Shown here in pieces: positions 9,375-18,181 of a stretch of DNA of 19,452 nt; the stretch's first letter is position 1; every line of letters begins with the position of its first letter. The notes under the pieces are model-generated. The model was not told the origin of the DNA and made no database searches. It worked only from the letters and a program-made list of their open reading frames with translations. A program made the position numbers and the translations under genes. The stretch comes from Funneliformis mosseae. Taxonomy: Eukaryota; Glomeromycota; Glomeromycetes; Glomerales; Glomeraceae. The stretch is taken from NCBI GenBank assembly GCA_910592005.1, contig CAJVPP010001523.1, positions 1 to 19,452 of the forward strand, in the 5' to 3' direction.

Positions 9375-10173
9375 TCAAACCTTCCAAACAATTTCGTGAG
9401 AATTATGAAAATTAATATGATGAGCAATTTTGCTACTGCTGTTAAACTTTGTGTAATAGATAAATTCATCTATAATAGAATTTCCACTAACAACTTTTGA
9501 GACATCAATAGTGATTGATACTACTCTTTAACATTTCCTACACTGAGATTGATCGGTAATTCCAAATATGATATATGTCGTTAAGCAATATCTACATCCG
9601 ACATATATTATAAAACAATATGAACACCACTTTTGACAATCTGTTACAAATTTAGTTTTTTTTCACAGTTTATACAAGAGCTACTTGCATCCCACCATGG
9701 CAAATAACATATTGGAATTAATTTTTCAATAACTGTTGATTTTGTCTATCCATTAGAAATTAAGTAACTATCATTATAAATAACCTTTTACAACATAGAC
9801 GACACACAACGAATCTATCCCATTTATTTCGAATTCTTTACGTCTATAAATAGCTTGTCTAAAATATAAAATTTCCAAGCAATTTAAACAACATTTTTGT
9901 ATATCATACGTCAAAAAATCTGAATTTCTTGGTTCATGTTAACTTCACTGAGTGATATTTGTACCTATACGAACATCCAAGTATAAATTTTAAATACTTA
10001 ATGTACAAAGTTAAGCAACTTTTACAATATTTGTAATCATCAATTGACTTAGAAAATTCAAGTCCACAATAATTGCATTTGTCATTTTCATTGAATGAAA
10101 TAAACAAAATTTGCACAGGGCTAGATTTTAAATTTGGGGTTGGGTCAAATGTCTCATTTTTCGTAAGTTCCAT
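9375..10173 (-). pseudogene. Cys-rich N-terminal segment of a Rhizophagus-type protein kinase, kinase domain absent
   Basis: The frame starts at ATG 10173-10171 (MELTKNETFDPTPNLKSSPV) and contains repeated CxxC-type pairs typical of the zinc-ribbon-like region that precedes the kinase domain in a large Rhizophagus kinase family: CNYCGLEF, YKYCKSCL, CCLNCLEILYF, CINCEKK, CQKWCSYC, CRYC and CRKC. The first frame continues to 9934; homology resumes in other frames after changes near 9985 and at an 8-T homopolymer near 9656-9663. One TAA (9530-9528) interrupts the last block, which ends in KIAHHINFHNSHEIVW and a TGA at 9377-9375 next to a possible donor (AAG|GTTTGA). No kinase motifs (glycine loop, HRD, DFG) follow, so the catalytic half is lost or lay elsewhere. 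Presumed original role: cytosolic signalling kinase, with the Cys pairs binding zinc. The family match rests on memory of the family, not a search. Confidence 0.6.
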
Positions 10174-10214
10174 TTTTGTTAATAATAGAAAAATATTTCC
10201 GAAATTATATCAAT

Positions 10215-10237
10215 TTATTATTATTATTATTATTATT
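10215..10237. repeat. TTA trinucleotide microsatellite
   Basis: About seven consecutive TTA units just upstream of the kinase pseudogene's start. Confidence 0.8.
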
Positions 10238-10929
10238 TTCGGAGTATTCCAGTGTGTAACCTAAATTCGTTAATGTCCGAAATGATCATTTTGGATATAC
10301 CAAACTAGTTGTTATTAAATTGCTAACATTTTATTTTTATACTTTGTTCAGATAAATTAAATAGTAAATTTAGAAATTTAAAAAATCTTAAACTTTTCAG
10401 ATACATTTTTAACCTACCTGAAACCTCTCATACTAAAGATATTTTTTTTATTAAAAAAACCTATATATATTTTTATATTTTTCACATTCAACGCAAACAC
10501 CTGCATGCAGCAAGATTAATACAAGAGCGAAACTAAAAAAGATTTGAGATGTCAGTCATACATGTGCAAATCATTTTATCTAAGTAAAAAAAATTAGTAT
10601 CATTTATTGTGATGGTTTTTTAAAACATGTACAATAACTGTGTAATGAGAACGTTCAGAATAAATTAAATTATCAATTTTTAAAGGTCTAAACTGTTGCC
10701 ATTTAAATTATGTTGTCACAAGGAACTCAGAAATGGTAAATTAAATTTGACTTCTGGCAGGTGAAAAAATGAAGGTTAAAATTTTTATTTATGATTTATG
10801 ATCAACAGTAATTTATCCTTTATTTTATTGTATTAAGATTTACAATTATAAAAAAATTACAAAATAAAAATTTAAAAAATGAAAAAAAAATACAAAAATA
10901 AAACAATCAATCTCTTCATTGCATCTTTA
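10238..10929. other. AT-rich spacer
   Basis: No gene is supported. A plus-strand frame near 10480-10580 (SHSTQTPACSKINTRAKLKK, then TGA) is coding-like but short. Confidence 0.35.
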
Positions 10930-11009
10930 TAGCCGATGTGAAGTAATTAGGTAGTAACTAGCCGATGACGCTCACGCACGTGACCTTATGGTCACATGAA
11001 GGTCACATG
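10930..11009. promoter_or_regulatory. E-box and hairpin cluster, candidate regulatory element
   Basis: A GC-richer patch holds a 9-bp direct repeat tagccgatg (10930-10938 and 10959-10967), the palindromic E-box cacgtg (10977-10982), an exact hairpin gtgacc-ttat-ggtcac (10980-10995), and two tandem copies of ggtcacatg (10990-10998, 11001-11009). cacgtg is a general bHLH/bZIP binding palindrome. No confident gene lies next to it on either side; the nearest downstream candidate on the plus strand is at 11401. Function is inference. Confidence 0.35.
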
Positions 11010-11400
11010 CTAGCAGCAGTAAAGTTGCTAAATCGGAGGTTTCAGCAAAGTAGATGTAAAGTTTGACCGGTTATTAAACAGTTTAGAAATTTTGCTGTCC
11101 TTAATTAAATCATCATGAAATTTATTGTAAAAATATTATTTATTAATTTAAATTTTTTTTTAATATTAATTATAAAATTTTTGGACAAATTAGCCAGAAA
11201 CACCATTTAGGGAAAGAATTATTTTTTTTTGAGACGAATAATAAGCTTTTCCACCCAAAGGGAAACCGCCGTAAATGGAAGTGATAATTAAGATAACGAA
11301 TTATATTTTCTAATCGATCGATCGAAAATCGTCATTTATGCATTGCAGTTTGTTTTGTAAAAATTAAGTTTTTTATTTTTCTTATTTACTGCAAAAAAGA
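11010..11400. other. AT-rich spacer
   Basis: Contains a 31-residue ATG frame (11115-11210, plus; MKFIVKILFINLNFFLILII start) whose hydrophobic start resembles a signal peptide but is also what random AT-rich DNA encodes, and a tcgatcgatcga palindrome near 11315. Confidence 0.3.
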
Positions 11401-11625
11401 ATGACGGAAAATTCTTTAATAGGTAATCTATACAAAATAATTCCAAAGAGAATGTATGGTCTGTGAATTAAAGATTCGCATTTAAGGAATTTTTTTCTTA
11501 AAGAATTTTTCGTTAATGCTTGGCAAATATTCAAATGCGGCAATCATGCATTACTAATCAACCCAAGCTAACTTTGGCAATTCAATACGATAATCACAAG
11601 GATATCAATAGTTTTGGTTAATTAA
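11401..11625 (+). pseudogene. Candidate decayed ORF, uncharacterised
   Basis: One plus-strand frame starts at ATG 11401 (MTENSLIGNLYKIIPKRMYG), meets TGA at 11464-11466, continues for 34 codons (IKDSHLRNFFLKEFFVNAWQ, then IFKCGNHALLINPS), meets TAA at 11569-11571 and runs on to TAA 11623-11625. The composition is protein-like and the frame is constant, but two internal stops in 74 codons is near what chance allows. The TGA could derive from CGA and the TAA from CAA. No family is recognised. Confidence 0.28.
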
Positions 11626-11804
11626 TCTTAAACAGTAAATTAAAAATTTACCATAAACGTCGAACGAATAAAATTTACATATCGTTATCATAATGTATAA
11701 AACGTCAAAATTTAATTTTGCTCATTCAAAATTTAGTTCTTAACAAAATAGAAATGCATACATCTTAATTGTACTAACTCGTTTATTCAAACTACATCAA
11801 ATTC

Positions 11805-12092
11805 TTAACAAAAGCGAAAGCAATTGCAAGAAAATACTAAAAAAATACATAAAATAGAAAAAATACAAATAAATATATTTTCAAAGTCCGCATAATAAGG
11901 AAACACTTTATTTGTAAAACGTTGTGGAATGCCGGACCGTTCAAATAACCTTGATGGTGGTCCTGTAACTGACAAACACGTCAGATAAAGTTTGATTATT
12001 TGAAAAGTGAAAAATGTTTTTAATACAAATTGCGCAGATCCTTTAAGGGATATTGGAACTCTAAGGTTGACGTGAGATAATAAATAATTCAT
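11805..12092 (-). CDS. Candidate 95-residue ORF, uncharacterised
   Basis: ATG at 12092-12090. The first two thirds are mixed in composition (SHVNLRVPISLKGSAQFVLK and TGPPSRLFERSGIPQRFTNK); the last 26 residues are strongly hydrophobic and Cys/Phe-rich, like a C-terminal membrane segment or chance AT-rich sequence. Upstream the same frame continues as coding-like sequence to about 12240 but with TAG and TGA codons. The plus strand of that upstream part also reads as protein-like (12084-12330), so the coding strand is uncertain. No family is recognised. Confidence 0.28.
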   Translation of the reverse strand: MNYLLSHVNLRVPISLKGSAQFVLKTFFTFQIIKLYLTCLSVTGPPSRLFERSGIPQRFTNKVFPYYADFENIFICIFSILCIFLVFSCNCFRFC

Positions 12093-12638
12093 GACGTTAT
12101 TTTCGACATAATTATAAATCTAAACGAACCATATGAGGAAGCTTTTAACAATTTCTCAACGAAATCAATTCACAACTTTAGTAGTAAATCGTAAATAATA
12201 TAAATCGAAATTATATGTCGAAGCATCGTGTACAAAATCAATAGGATATCTCTATTACAAATATCTCGCATCTTATTACCTCAAAGATTTGTGTTTACAA
12301 AACATAAGCTTTCATTATTTTTGCTTAATAATTGATAGTAACTTCACCACGAAGTGGCAAAATCCACCAATCAATGCATTGCTATAGTAACTGTGGAGTC
12401 ATCGGCGATTACCCGTGAAGTTATCGATATAATTATTCGGCCCCCTGATTATTATAAAATATTATTTTAAATATTATTCTTTTTTCTTTCTCGTTTTATA
12501 TCATTTAATCTCAATACAACCGCATTTTTTTTTTTGCCAAAATCCAAATAAAAACTTTTTAAAACCTTTTTTATAATAAAAAAATTATTTTATTATTTAG
12601 TCAATTTTAAATATAATGAACCTAGTGATAGTAATATA
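12093..12638. other. Spacer with ambiguous open frames
   Basis: Plus-strand stretches LNEPYEEAFNNFSTKSIHNF (from about 12121) and CIAIVTVESSAITREVIDII (about 12380-12440) look protein-like but are short and stop-bounded. A small hairpin ccac-gaa-gtgg lies near 12348-12358. No gene is confidently placed. Confidence 0.3.
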
Positions 12639-12719
12639 TAAGCAATTATTAATTGTATTTCAATTATTTCAATTGATAAAAATTGGGTTATACTGTTAGA
12701 ACGATATCGTGTAAATTTA

Positions 12720-12920
12720 ATGGAAAAATTGAAGAAATTGAAAATGAAATTGATCTTTAATGCATATAATCAAGGTTCTTTATTTATTTATTTTATCGTT
12801 ACATATTTTATAAAGAAACTAACTTTCATATATTTAGAATTGCAAAACGATTCTGCACAAAAGAATTTAATTGATAGTCAATTAATAACAACTGATCTCT
12901 CACTTCCAACGTATTTTTAA
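12720..12920 (+). CDS. Small candidate gene with a 63-nt intron
   Basis: From ATG 12720 the frame reads MEKLKKLKMKLIFNAYNQ; a GT-AG intron (12775-12837, gttctt to tatttag) can be removed in phase 1, joining to ELQNDSAQKNLIDSQLITTD and a TAA at 12918-12920, giving 45 residues. The intron is a multiple of three and has no in-frame stop, so the unspliced form also reads through (66 residues) with a Phe/Ile/Tyr-rich insert; that composition contrast supports it being an intron. The frame is open upstream to 12642 (including IDKNWVILLERYRVNL), so the true start could be further left or in a previous exon. No family is recognised. Confidence 0.35.
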   Translation: MEKLKKLKMKLIFNAYNQGSLFIYFIVTYFIKKLTFIYLELQNDSAQKNLIDSQLITTDLSLPTYF

Positions 12921-13063
12921 AGAAAATACATTTATTAATTGTTCATTTATATTTAATATTAATAGTAAATAGAATTTAATTAAGTATATAATAATTAATA
13001 AATAATTAACACATCAAACTTTTTTAATGTATTTTAATAAGTAATAACTTATATTGTAAAATC

Positions 13064-13240
13064 ATGGTCGAAGTTTTAATAAACTCTTTCCGAGACAAAT
13101 TACTCCACGGACAAAGCGTAATAATCATATATGGCCGTGTAATTATTTTAATTATTTCACATGTTATTACATCACTATCTTTGTTTCTTATTTTTTACAT
13201 AGTTTTATCGTTGCTTCCTTTGCTTTACAATTTTGTTTAA
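13064..13240 (+). CDS. Small candidate ORF, 58 residues, hydrophobic C-terminus
   Basis: ATG 13064 to TAA 13238-13240. The first 25 residues are soluble-looking (MVEVLINSFRDKLLHGQSVI); the rest is Ile/Leu/Phe-rich and could be a membrane segment. An alternative is that only the first part is coding, ending at a donor near 13137 with an acceptor ttttttacatag at 13201. Chance is possible at this size. Confidence 0.28.
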   Translation: MVEVLINSFRDKLLHGQSVIIIYGRVIILIISHVITSLSLFLIFYIVLSLLPLLYNFV

Positions 13241-14010
13241 TTTTAATTATTTTTTCATTGGAATTTGTAATAATATTCATCAAAAAAAATTTGAATCTTT
13301 AAATGAGGTTTAGACATTTTTTAATTCATAATACTTGCTTAATGCAAATACAAATCACTTTGATATTAATAATATACGATTATAAGTTATAGAATTTGTT
13401 AATTTTCAAAAAAATATAAATGAAAATAAAAATAAAGCGTCATCGATATAAAATGTAGCATTTTATCTTTCATTTCCGGGAATATGTTGTATTTAGTAAA
13501 TAATAATATTTCGGTAACCACCATCTTAAGCTAATTCCTATGGTTTTGAAGTTTCGATTAGGATTTAAGGGTATAAAAGATTTCTCATTTGTAATGATTC
13601 GAATTTATAAAAGTGGAGTTCTATATTTTCTAATTTAGTGTGTTAATATTTAAAGATAGTCGACGAGTCGAAATTATGTTAACTTAGGTGACTTTATAAC
13701 ATTAATAGGTGAAATTATTTGATCAATATCTCAATATGAAAATAATTAGATGAATCAAGGAATGATAGGATTTAGAGAATAATGATATGAAACTAAGCGC
13801 GTTGATGGAAGGAAAAGTAAATAATTAAATAGTAAAGTTCTAGATTAGAAAAGGAAACTGAATTATCTTATTTTAAAGAGAAAAAAAAGGTTAGGAATTA
13901 ATATCATGGAATCGAGAAATTGTCGGATTTTAAATTTTTTTGATAGGTAATAAAAAGAATAAAAGGGTAATCGATAAACTCTAAACAAGTTTTTACCAGA
14001 AAAATTTTCA
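13241..14010. other. AT-rich spacer with paired TATA-like motifs
   Basis: Two tataaaag motifs (13572-13579 and 13606-13613, 34 bp apart) resemble plus-strand core promoter elements, but no supported gene follows. An open frame on the minus strand (14096-13863) overlaps the end of the next feature in another frame and is probably its shadow. Confidence 0.3.
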
Positions 14011-14409
14011 TCAAGAAAAGCTAGTTCCGTGAAAAAACATGTCCTCAAATTCATTATTTGTTTCCTGTCGTTCAGGTATTTGAGAAATTCTATCAAGTGT
14101 ATCCCTATGAACAGTATAGTTTGGATTCATGCTATTTACATGATTTGCTAAAGTTGTGAATTTATTTCGCTGAAATATTGGCAAAAGCTGCCAATAATGG
14201 TCTGTCGCCAGATTAATTATTATTCGTTGAATAATCTGTAATCTATTGGCCTCACGGATCACGTTTCTTTTCAGTAATTTTTTACCCGTCATTCTTCAAG
14301 AAATTCTGCCGGGTAACACTCGAGCAATAAGACGCCGCACATAATTCATATCGGGGGCAATAATTCTATCATAATTTGCTTGCCTTAAGAACTTAGTTGG
14401 TAATTCATT
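14011..14409 (-). pseudogene. Uncharacterised ORF with one in-frame TGA (intact if started at 14292)
   Basis: A single minus-strand frame runs 133 codons from 14409 to 14011 with one internal stop, TGA 14298-14296. The upstream part reads NELPTKFLRQANYDRIIAPD and onward to LPGRIS; six bases after the TGA there is an ATG (14292) that would give an intact 93-residue protein starting MTGKKLLKRNVIREANRLQI and ending in EDMFFHGTSFS. The middle (NKFTTLANHVNSMNPNYTVH) is well mixed and polar. The continuous protein-like sequence on both sides of the TGA suggests an older, longer gene hit by a CGA-to-TGA change; a shortened product from the inner ATG is also possible. A run of this length with one stop is much rarer by chance than the other small ORFs. 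No family is recognised. Confidence 0.45.
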
Positions 14410-14496
14410 TTAGAAAAGAAATGTGTTGTAGAAAAAAAGCTCAAGGATATCGTATCGTATTTATAAAGCTTCCTCTGTGCGGCTGAAATTATGTAC

Positions 14497-14598
14497 GTTC
14501 ACATAACAGCACTGATTGATCATATCAACTCATGTCATTTTCTAAATATGTTCACATAACAGCATTGATCATATCAACACATATCATATTCTAAATTT
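14497..14598. repeat. 53-bp tandem duplication
   Basis: gttcacataacagca, then ttgatcatatcaac, catat/gtcat and ttctaaat occur at 14497-14549 and again at 14550-14598, head to tail, with a 4-bp indel and a few substitutions. Confidence 0.8.
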
Positions 14599-15208
14599 GT
14601 TACATTACAAAGTACTTCTTATGATTCATACCAAATTGCATGATTAATCATTCGCATTAAAAAGAGAATCCGAATAAACATGTGAATTCGCATTTATTAG
14701 AATTAAAAAAAAAAATGTAACATGATAAGCTAAGCTTCTGCATTGATATGTAGCGCCCGGAAGTAGGTAGATATCGCCAATTATTTAACTTAATTCTCTA
14801 AGTTTTATAAGAAATCACCTTGAAAGATATCGTGTTGATGATGTAGAAGGTCTTTATATGATTTTATACCAATATTAATAAGGAAATTAAAAAGTTAAAT
14901 GTCAGTAAAAAGTCTCGAGTCTATTTATATTACAAAACCAAATCGTCAATCTATTTTGATTATTTACACGTGTAATGATCGGGTTTCCTTAAATGTGATG
15001 TAACTAATATCTTAAGATTAACCATATTTCATTGTTTATTAAAAAGAGATGAGATTGTTTACAGGATGACTGACGTACGTGTGAAAAATTTTAACCTGAC
15101 ACTAATATACGCCTAGTTATTTTTTTTTTCTTTGTTTCTTATCTGTTAATATGCAGGGGAAACGTCGCAAAAATCATTTCAGATAGATTATTTTAATCTA
15201 ATGTATGT
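14599..15208. other. AT-rich spacer
   Basis: No gene is supported. A GC-richer patch with gcgcccggaag lies near 14752. Confidence 0.4.
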
Positions 15209-15307
15209 CTAATTATTGAGGTAATAATCTTGTCTCTTTACGGCGCGGATCAACTTTTGTGATCGTCGCTTTTCAACTTTCTTAAATTGAAATTTACCGT
15301 TATCCAT
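15209..15307 (-). CDS. Candidate very basic 32-residue ORF or first exon
   Basis: ATG 15307-15305 opens MDNGKFQFKKVEKRRSQKLI, followed by RAVKRQDYYLNN and TAG at 15211-15209. Codon use and GC content are above the local background. Alternatively a GTAAAG donor after the Ala codon at 15242 pairs with the acceptor attaacag (15143), joining in phase 0 to IRNKEKKK and a stop; that is equally short. The Lys/Arg-rich sequence suggests nucleic-acid contact or nuclear targeting, as inference only. An inverted repeat ends directly at the start codon. Confidence 0.3.
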   Translation of the reverse strand: MDNGKFQFKKVEKRRSQKLIRAVKRQDYYLNN

Positions 15308-15342
15308 ACCCGTGTCTGGCAAAGTTTTCGATCGGCACGGGT
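15308..15342 (-). repeat. Inverted repeat abutting a start codon
   Basis: Arms acccgtg and cacgggt (15308-15314 and 15336-15342) are exact reverse complements with a 21-nt loop. On the minus strand the stem closes at the base immediately before the ATG of the basic ORF. Confidence 0.5.
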
Positions 15343-16299
15343 CGGGTCACTTCACTAATAAAAAATCAATAATTAATCGTCCTTTTATTTTCAAAAATTA
15401 TAATTGATAGCTCCACTCACGAAAAGTCGATGATATTATAAATGAAAGTTAATGAAGTTTATAATTAAACCTTTAATTCAGGCCAATAAAAAAAAAATTG
15501 TTTACGACAACCGTACTTCATTTTTATCTTCGTTATACTTTTCTAACCAATCAAAAATTTATTTCCATTTACGAAAACAAAATTTTATTAGGCGCAGCAG
15601 GTTTCCACATTTAAACATATCGGTACTTGGCCTAATCTAATTTCACACAATATCTCGGAATATCTTTTCTTCGCAATTTGCTTTGAAATAGCAATTTATC
15701 CAATTATTAGGTTTCAACAAAATTAATCAACATTCGCATTACTAAGGAAGGGTTTAAGATGCCTGGACATTTAAATGTATTAGTGCATAATTAAAATAAC
15801 AACTGAAAATTAAATTAATGAAAGTATCTGCTAATCCGAAGAAAGATTTCTTTTGAAAAACGTAAGTACGATAATTAAAGCGTCACCGAAGCAACTTGTT
15901 TAATTAGATGAATGTAAAAAGTACAATGAAAAATAACCGAGTATGAGATGTTTGATATTTGAATTGAATATTAATTAATCAATTAGATTATTTTTATAAA
16001 GTCATTGACACTAATTAAACTCTTCCATGATATAATCCAATAAAAAACCGCTATTCATGTATTTATTTATGGCCAATCAATGTGAATGTAACGGTATTTA
16101 ATCTTAATATTATTAAAATGAAATTTTTGTAAGAAAAACAAATATCATCGAATTGGGAAATTATTTTTTTGTTAAAAAAAATAGCAATAGATAATTCTTC
16201 GGAAAATTGGAAATTTCTTACAAGTAAACTTTGAACATGACATGGCAAGGAGTTTTAAAGCTTTGAAATTATTATTTTTTGGTTATTTTTTAATTTCAG
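15343..16299. other. AT-rich spacer with weak ORFs
   Basis: Open frames at 15452-15640 (plus, 62 residues) and 16248-16063 (minus, 61 residues, TTG at its start, no ATG) have no supporting signals beyond length. A canonical donor gtaagt occurs near 15861 after a short open stretch. Confidence 0.3.
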
Positions 16300-16589
16300 G
16301 TTCAGGGCGTACTGATCAAACGATTTCTATTAGGATCTAGCATCATTTCTTTTTATGATGTATCGATAAAAGTTTATTTCATTAATTTTGAGTTGTATGC
16401 ATAGGTAAGTTTTTTTTTTGATTTTATTTTTCACTAAATTATACGGTTGGATTGCTGCAGAACAGAAGCCAGACCCGGTTAGGACCTAATAATATGACGG
16501 TTAAATTTAATAATTCAATCATCTTATTTATCAACAAAATCATTAAATTTCGCTTGTTCTGCTTTATTTTCTTTGAATCAGAAAAATAA
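16300..16589 (+). other. Splice-signal-flanked open segments, uncertain exons
   Basis: A segment opens right after a good acceptor (tttaatttcag, ending 16299), reads VQGVLIKRFLLGSSIISFYD and onward, and ends in TAG exactly at a consensus donor ag|gtaagt (16405). The putative intron ends in attgctgcag (16460), after which a second frame reads NRSQTRLGPNNMTVKFNNSI to TAA 16587-16589. The TAG at the junction means the two segments do not make one protein in this frame. They may be non-coding exons or chance. Confidence 0.2.
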
Positions 16590-16830
16590 ATATCAATTTT
16601 TTTAAAGTCATTGATCTTTATATAATAAAACTTTAATTATATTTATTATTTCTTATCATTTAAACTAATTATTTTAAATTATAAATATATATCTAAAATT
16701 ATTATAATGATATTAAGTTTTGAAAAACTTTAAGAATAAGACAATTAGTATAAAAAATAATATTATAAATTTCATATTTTTTATTTTATTAAGAAAAAAG
16801 GCTTAATAGAAAAAAAACTTGCTATAGTCT

Positions 16831-17079
16831 TAGAAATAGACAAAATGAATTCAATTAAAATATAGTAAATTCTAAATTGTAATAGAACAGGCATTTGGTT
16901 ATTTAAAGAATAGACTCTAATTATCAAAAGAATTATGGACTAAAAATACTAAAATAGTAACTGATTTAATAGAAATTTCATTGGTTTTATATAATTTAAT
17001 AGAGAGAAATAAAGATGAATAGGAATCTTCAGAGCAAATAATAATGGATAGAATGCAATATAATGAGCATAATTTATGA
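16831..17079 (+). pseudogene. PIF/Harbinger-like transposase remnant (C-terminal part)
   Basis: From 16879 a 66-codon frame reads VIEQAFGYLKNRL, stop, LSKELWTKNTKIVTDLIEIS, LVLYNLIERNKDE, stop, ESSEQIIMDRMQYNEHNL. The pattern (V/I)E-AFG-LK-R followed some 30 residues later by an aliphatic helix ending in a (V/I)LxN(L/F) motif is the C-terminal signature of HARBI1/PIF-Harbinger DDE nucleases, where the E of the first motif region belongs to the catalytic core. A preceding block in another frame (QNEFN, stop, NIVNSKL) fits the residues expected just before it, implying one frameshift. Stops are TAA (after NRL) and TAG (after KDE). The N-terminal half with the two Asp residues, the DNA-binding partner gene and terminal inverted repeats were not found. 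It is inactive as it stands. Confidence 0.5.
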
Positions 17080-17507
17080 AGAGCTTAATAATTATAATCA
17101 TTTTAGTTGAATAACCATTTATTGTTTAGCTAATATGTCCTTTGCTCAATATTCTATAGTCAAAATACCTTTTGAACTAAATGTTCCTCATAAAATTTGA
17201 TGAGTTTCGTCTAATGAAAAAGGCAGTAAATTAGTAAAATTTAAATAGTAAATAATAATGAAATTGTTTGTATAAAATGCTAACGATTAAGACAATACCT
17301 TTATTTATATTATTTTAAATTAGTATTTTGCTATTATTAATAAATTTATTTGAAAATATAAACTTTTATTTACCAATTTATAATTTTACAATAAAAAATG
17401 CTAACTAATAGACATACCATGGCTTTTTGAACTGATCTTTAAAATTTAGAATCCAAAATAAAAAATTTTCATTTACAAATATATTAACAAAATAAAAAAA
17501 GAATAAC
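17080..17507. other. AT-rich spacer
   Basis: No gene is supported between the transposase remnant and the minisatellite. Confidence 0.4.
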
Positions 17508-17880
17508 AAAAAAAAAGAACGATAAAATAAATAGAATAAAATAGAACAATAAAAATAATAGAATAATAGATAGAATGATAAAAAAAAAAAATAGAACAAT
17601 AAAAAGAAATAAATCGATAGAAAAAATGAACAATAAAATAGAATAATAGAACAATGATAAAATAGAATGATAAAAAAAATATAGAACAATAAAAAGAAAT
17701 AGATCGATAGAAAAAACGAACAATAAAACAAATAGAATAATAGAAAAATAAAAAATAGAATGATAAAATAGAATGATAAAAAAATATAGAACAATAAAAA
17801 GAAATAGATCGATAGCAAAAAAAAAGAATAAAGTAAATAGAATAAAATATAACAATAAAAAATAGAACAAAAATTAGTTC
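17508..17880. repeat. A-rich minisatellite with ~90-105-bp higher-order units
   Basis: Built from short aatagaat/aataaaa words. The longer landmark atagaacaataaaaagaaat followed by aRatcgatag occurs at 17591, 17681 and 17786, giving periods of 90 and 105 bp. One strand is almost free of C. Long minus-strand open frames here (17405-17870) encode only Phe/Leu/Tyr/Ile repeats and are artefacts of the composition. Confidence 0.8.
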
Positions 17881-18010
17881 CTTTTATAAAATAATTTAAA
17901 ATCTCTTTTCAAATTCAAAATATTTTTAGGGAAAATTATATTTGCCAACTTAAATGATATTTATTAATAAATTAGAAAAAAATTAAATATTAATGAAACA
18001 TTAGTTTCTG

Positions 18011-18181
18011 ATGATCACAGACCCGGAAATTTTATCCGTTACTACTAATACGTGACGTGATATTGAAAAGGCCCTAGACAAATTCGTTGTCATCCTAAAA
18101 TGGTAAACGGATTTACTTTTTAGCGAAAACGAAATTTTAACACACGAGGTCACACAACTCAAAACTTTTTTATGCAGGTAA
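18011..18181 (+). pseudogene. Small decayed gene fragment, coiled-coil-like
   Basis: One plus-strand frame from ATG 18011 reads MITDPEILSVTTNT, TGA, RDIEKALDKFVVILKW, TAA, TDLLFSENEILTHEVTQLKT, then FLCR and TAA at 18179-18181. The final AG|GTAATA could instead be a splice donor. The latter half is an amphipathic helix with Leu/Ile/Val spacing typical of coiled coils. GC content is higher than in its flanks. Two stops break it: the first could come from CGA. It lies tail-to-tail with the ion-channel gene, about 150 bp from it. Family unknown. Confidence 0.4.

Noticed and set aside
10073..10264. 63-codon plus-strand ORF
   Set aside because: Antisense shadow of the kinase N-terminal pseudogene and the TTA microsatellite.
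13863..14096. 77-codon minus-strand ORF
   Set aside because: Overlaps the end of the 133-codon frame in another phase, and its unique part is AT-rich Phe/Leu sequence.
16063..16248. 61-codon minus-strand frame
   Set aside because: No ATG at its start, Ile/Phe-rich, no splice or domain support.
5400..16300. Many protein-like stretches of 20-50 codons on both strands
   Set aside because: At about three quarters AT a stop is expected roughly every 11 codons, so over six frames of 19 kb about a hundred open runs of this size arise by chance; only those with consistent frames, splice signals or family motifs were kept.
17405..17870. Two overlapping minus-strand ORFs of 128-137 codons, Phe/Leu/Tyr-rich, resembling membrane proteins
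   Set aside because: They lie wholly in the C-poor minisatellite, are open in two frames at once and have repetitive composition; this is low complexity, not a gene.
500..18181. Nuclear reassignment of TGA to an amino acid
   Set aside because: Decayed frames also contain TAA, TAG and frameshifts, and the intact channel gene needs no TGA readthrough; ordinary decay explains the pattern.
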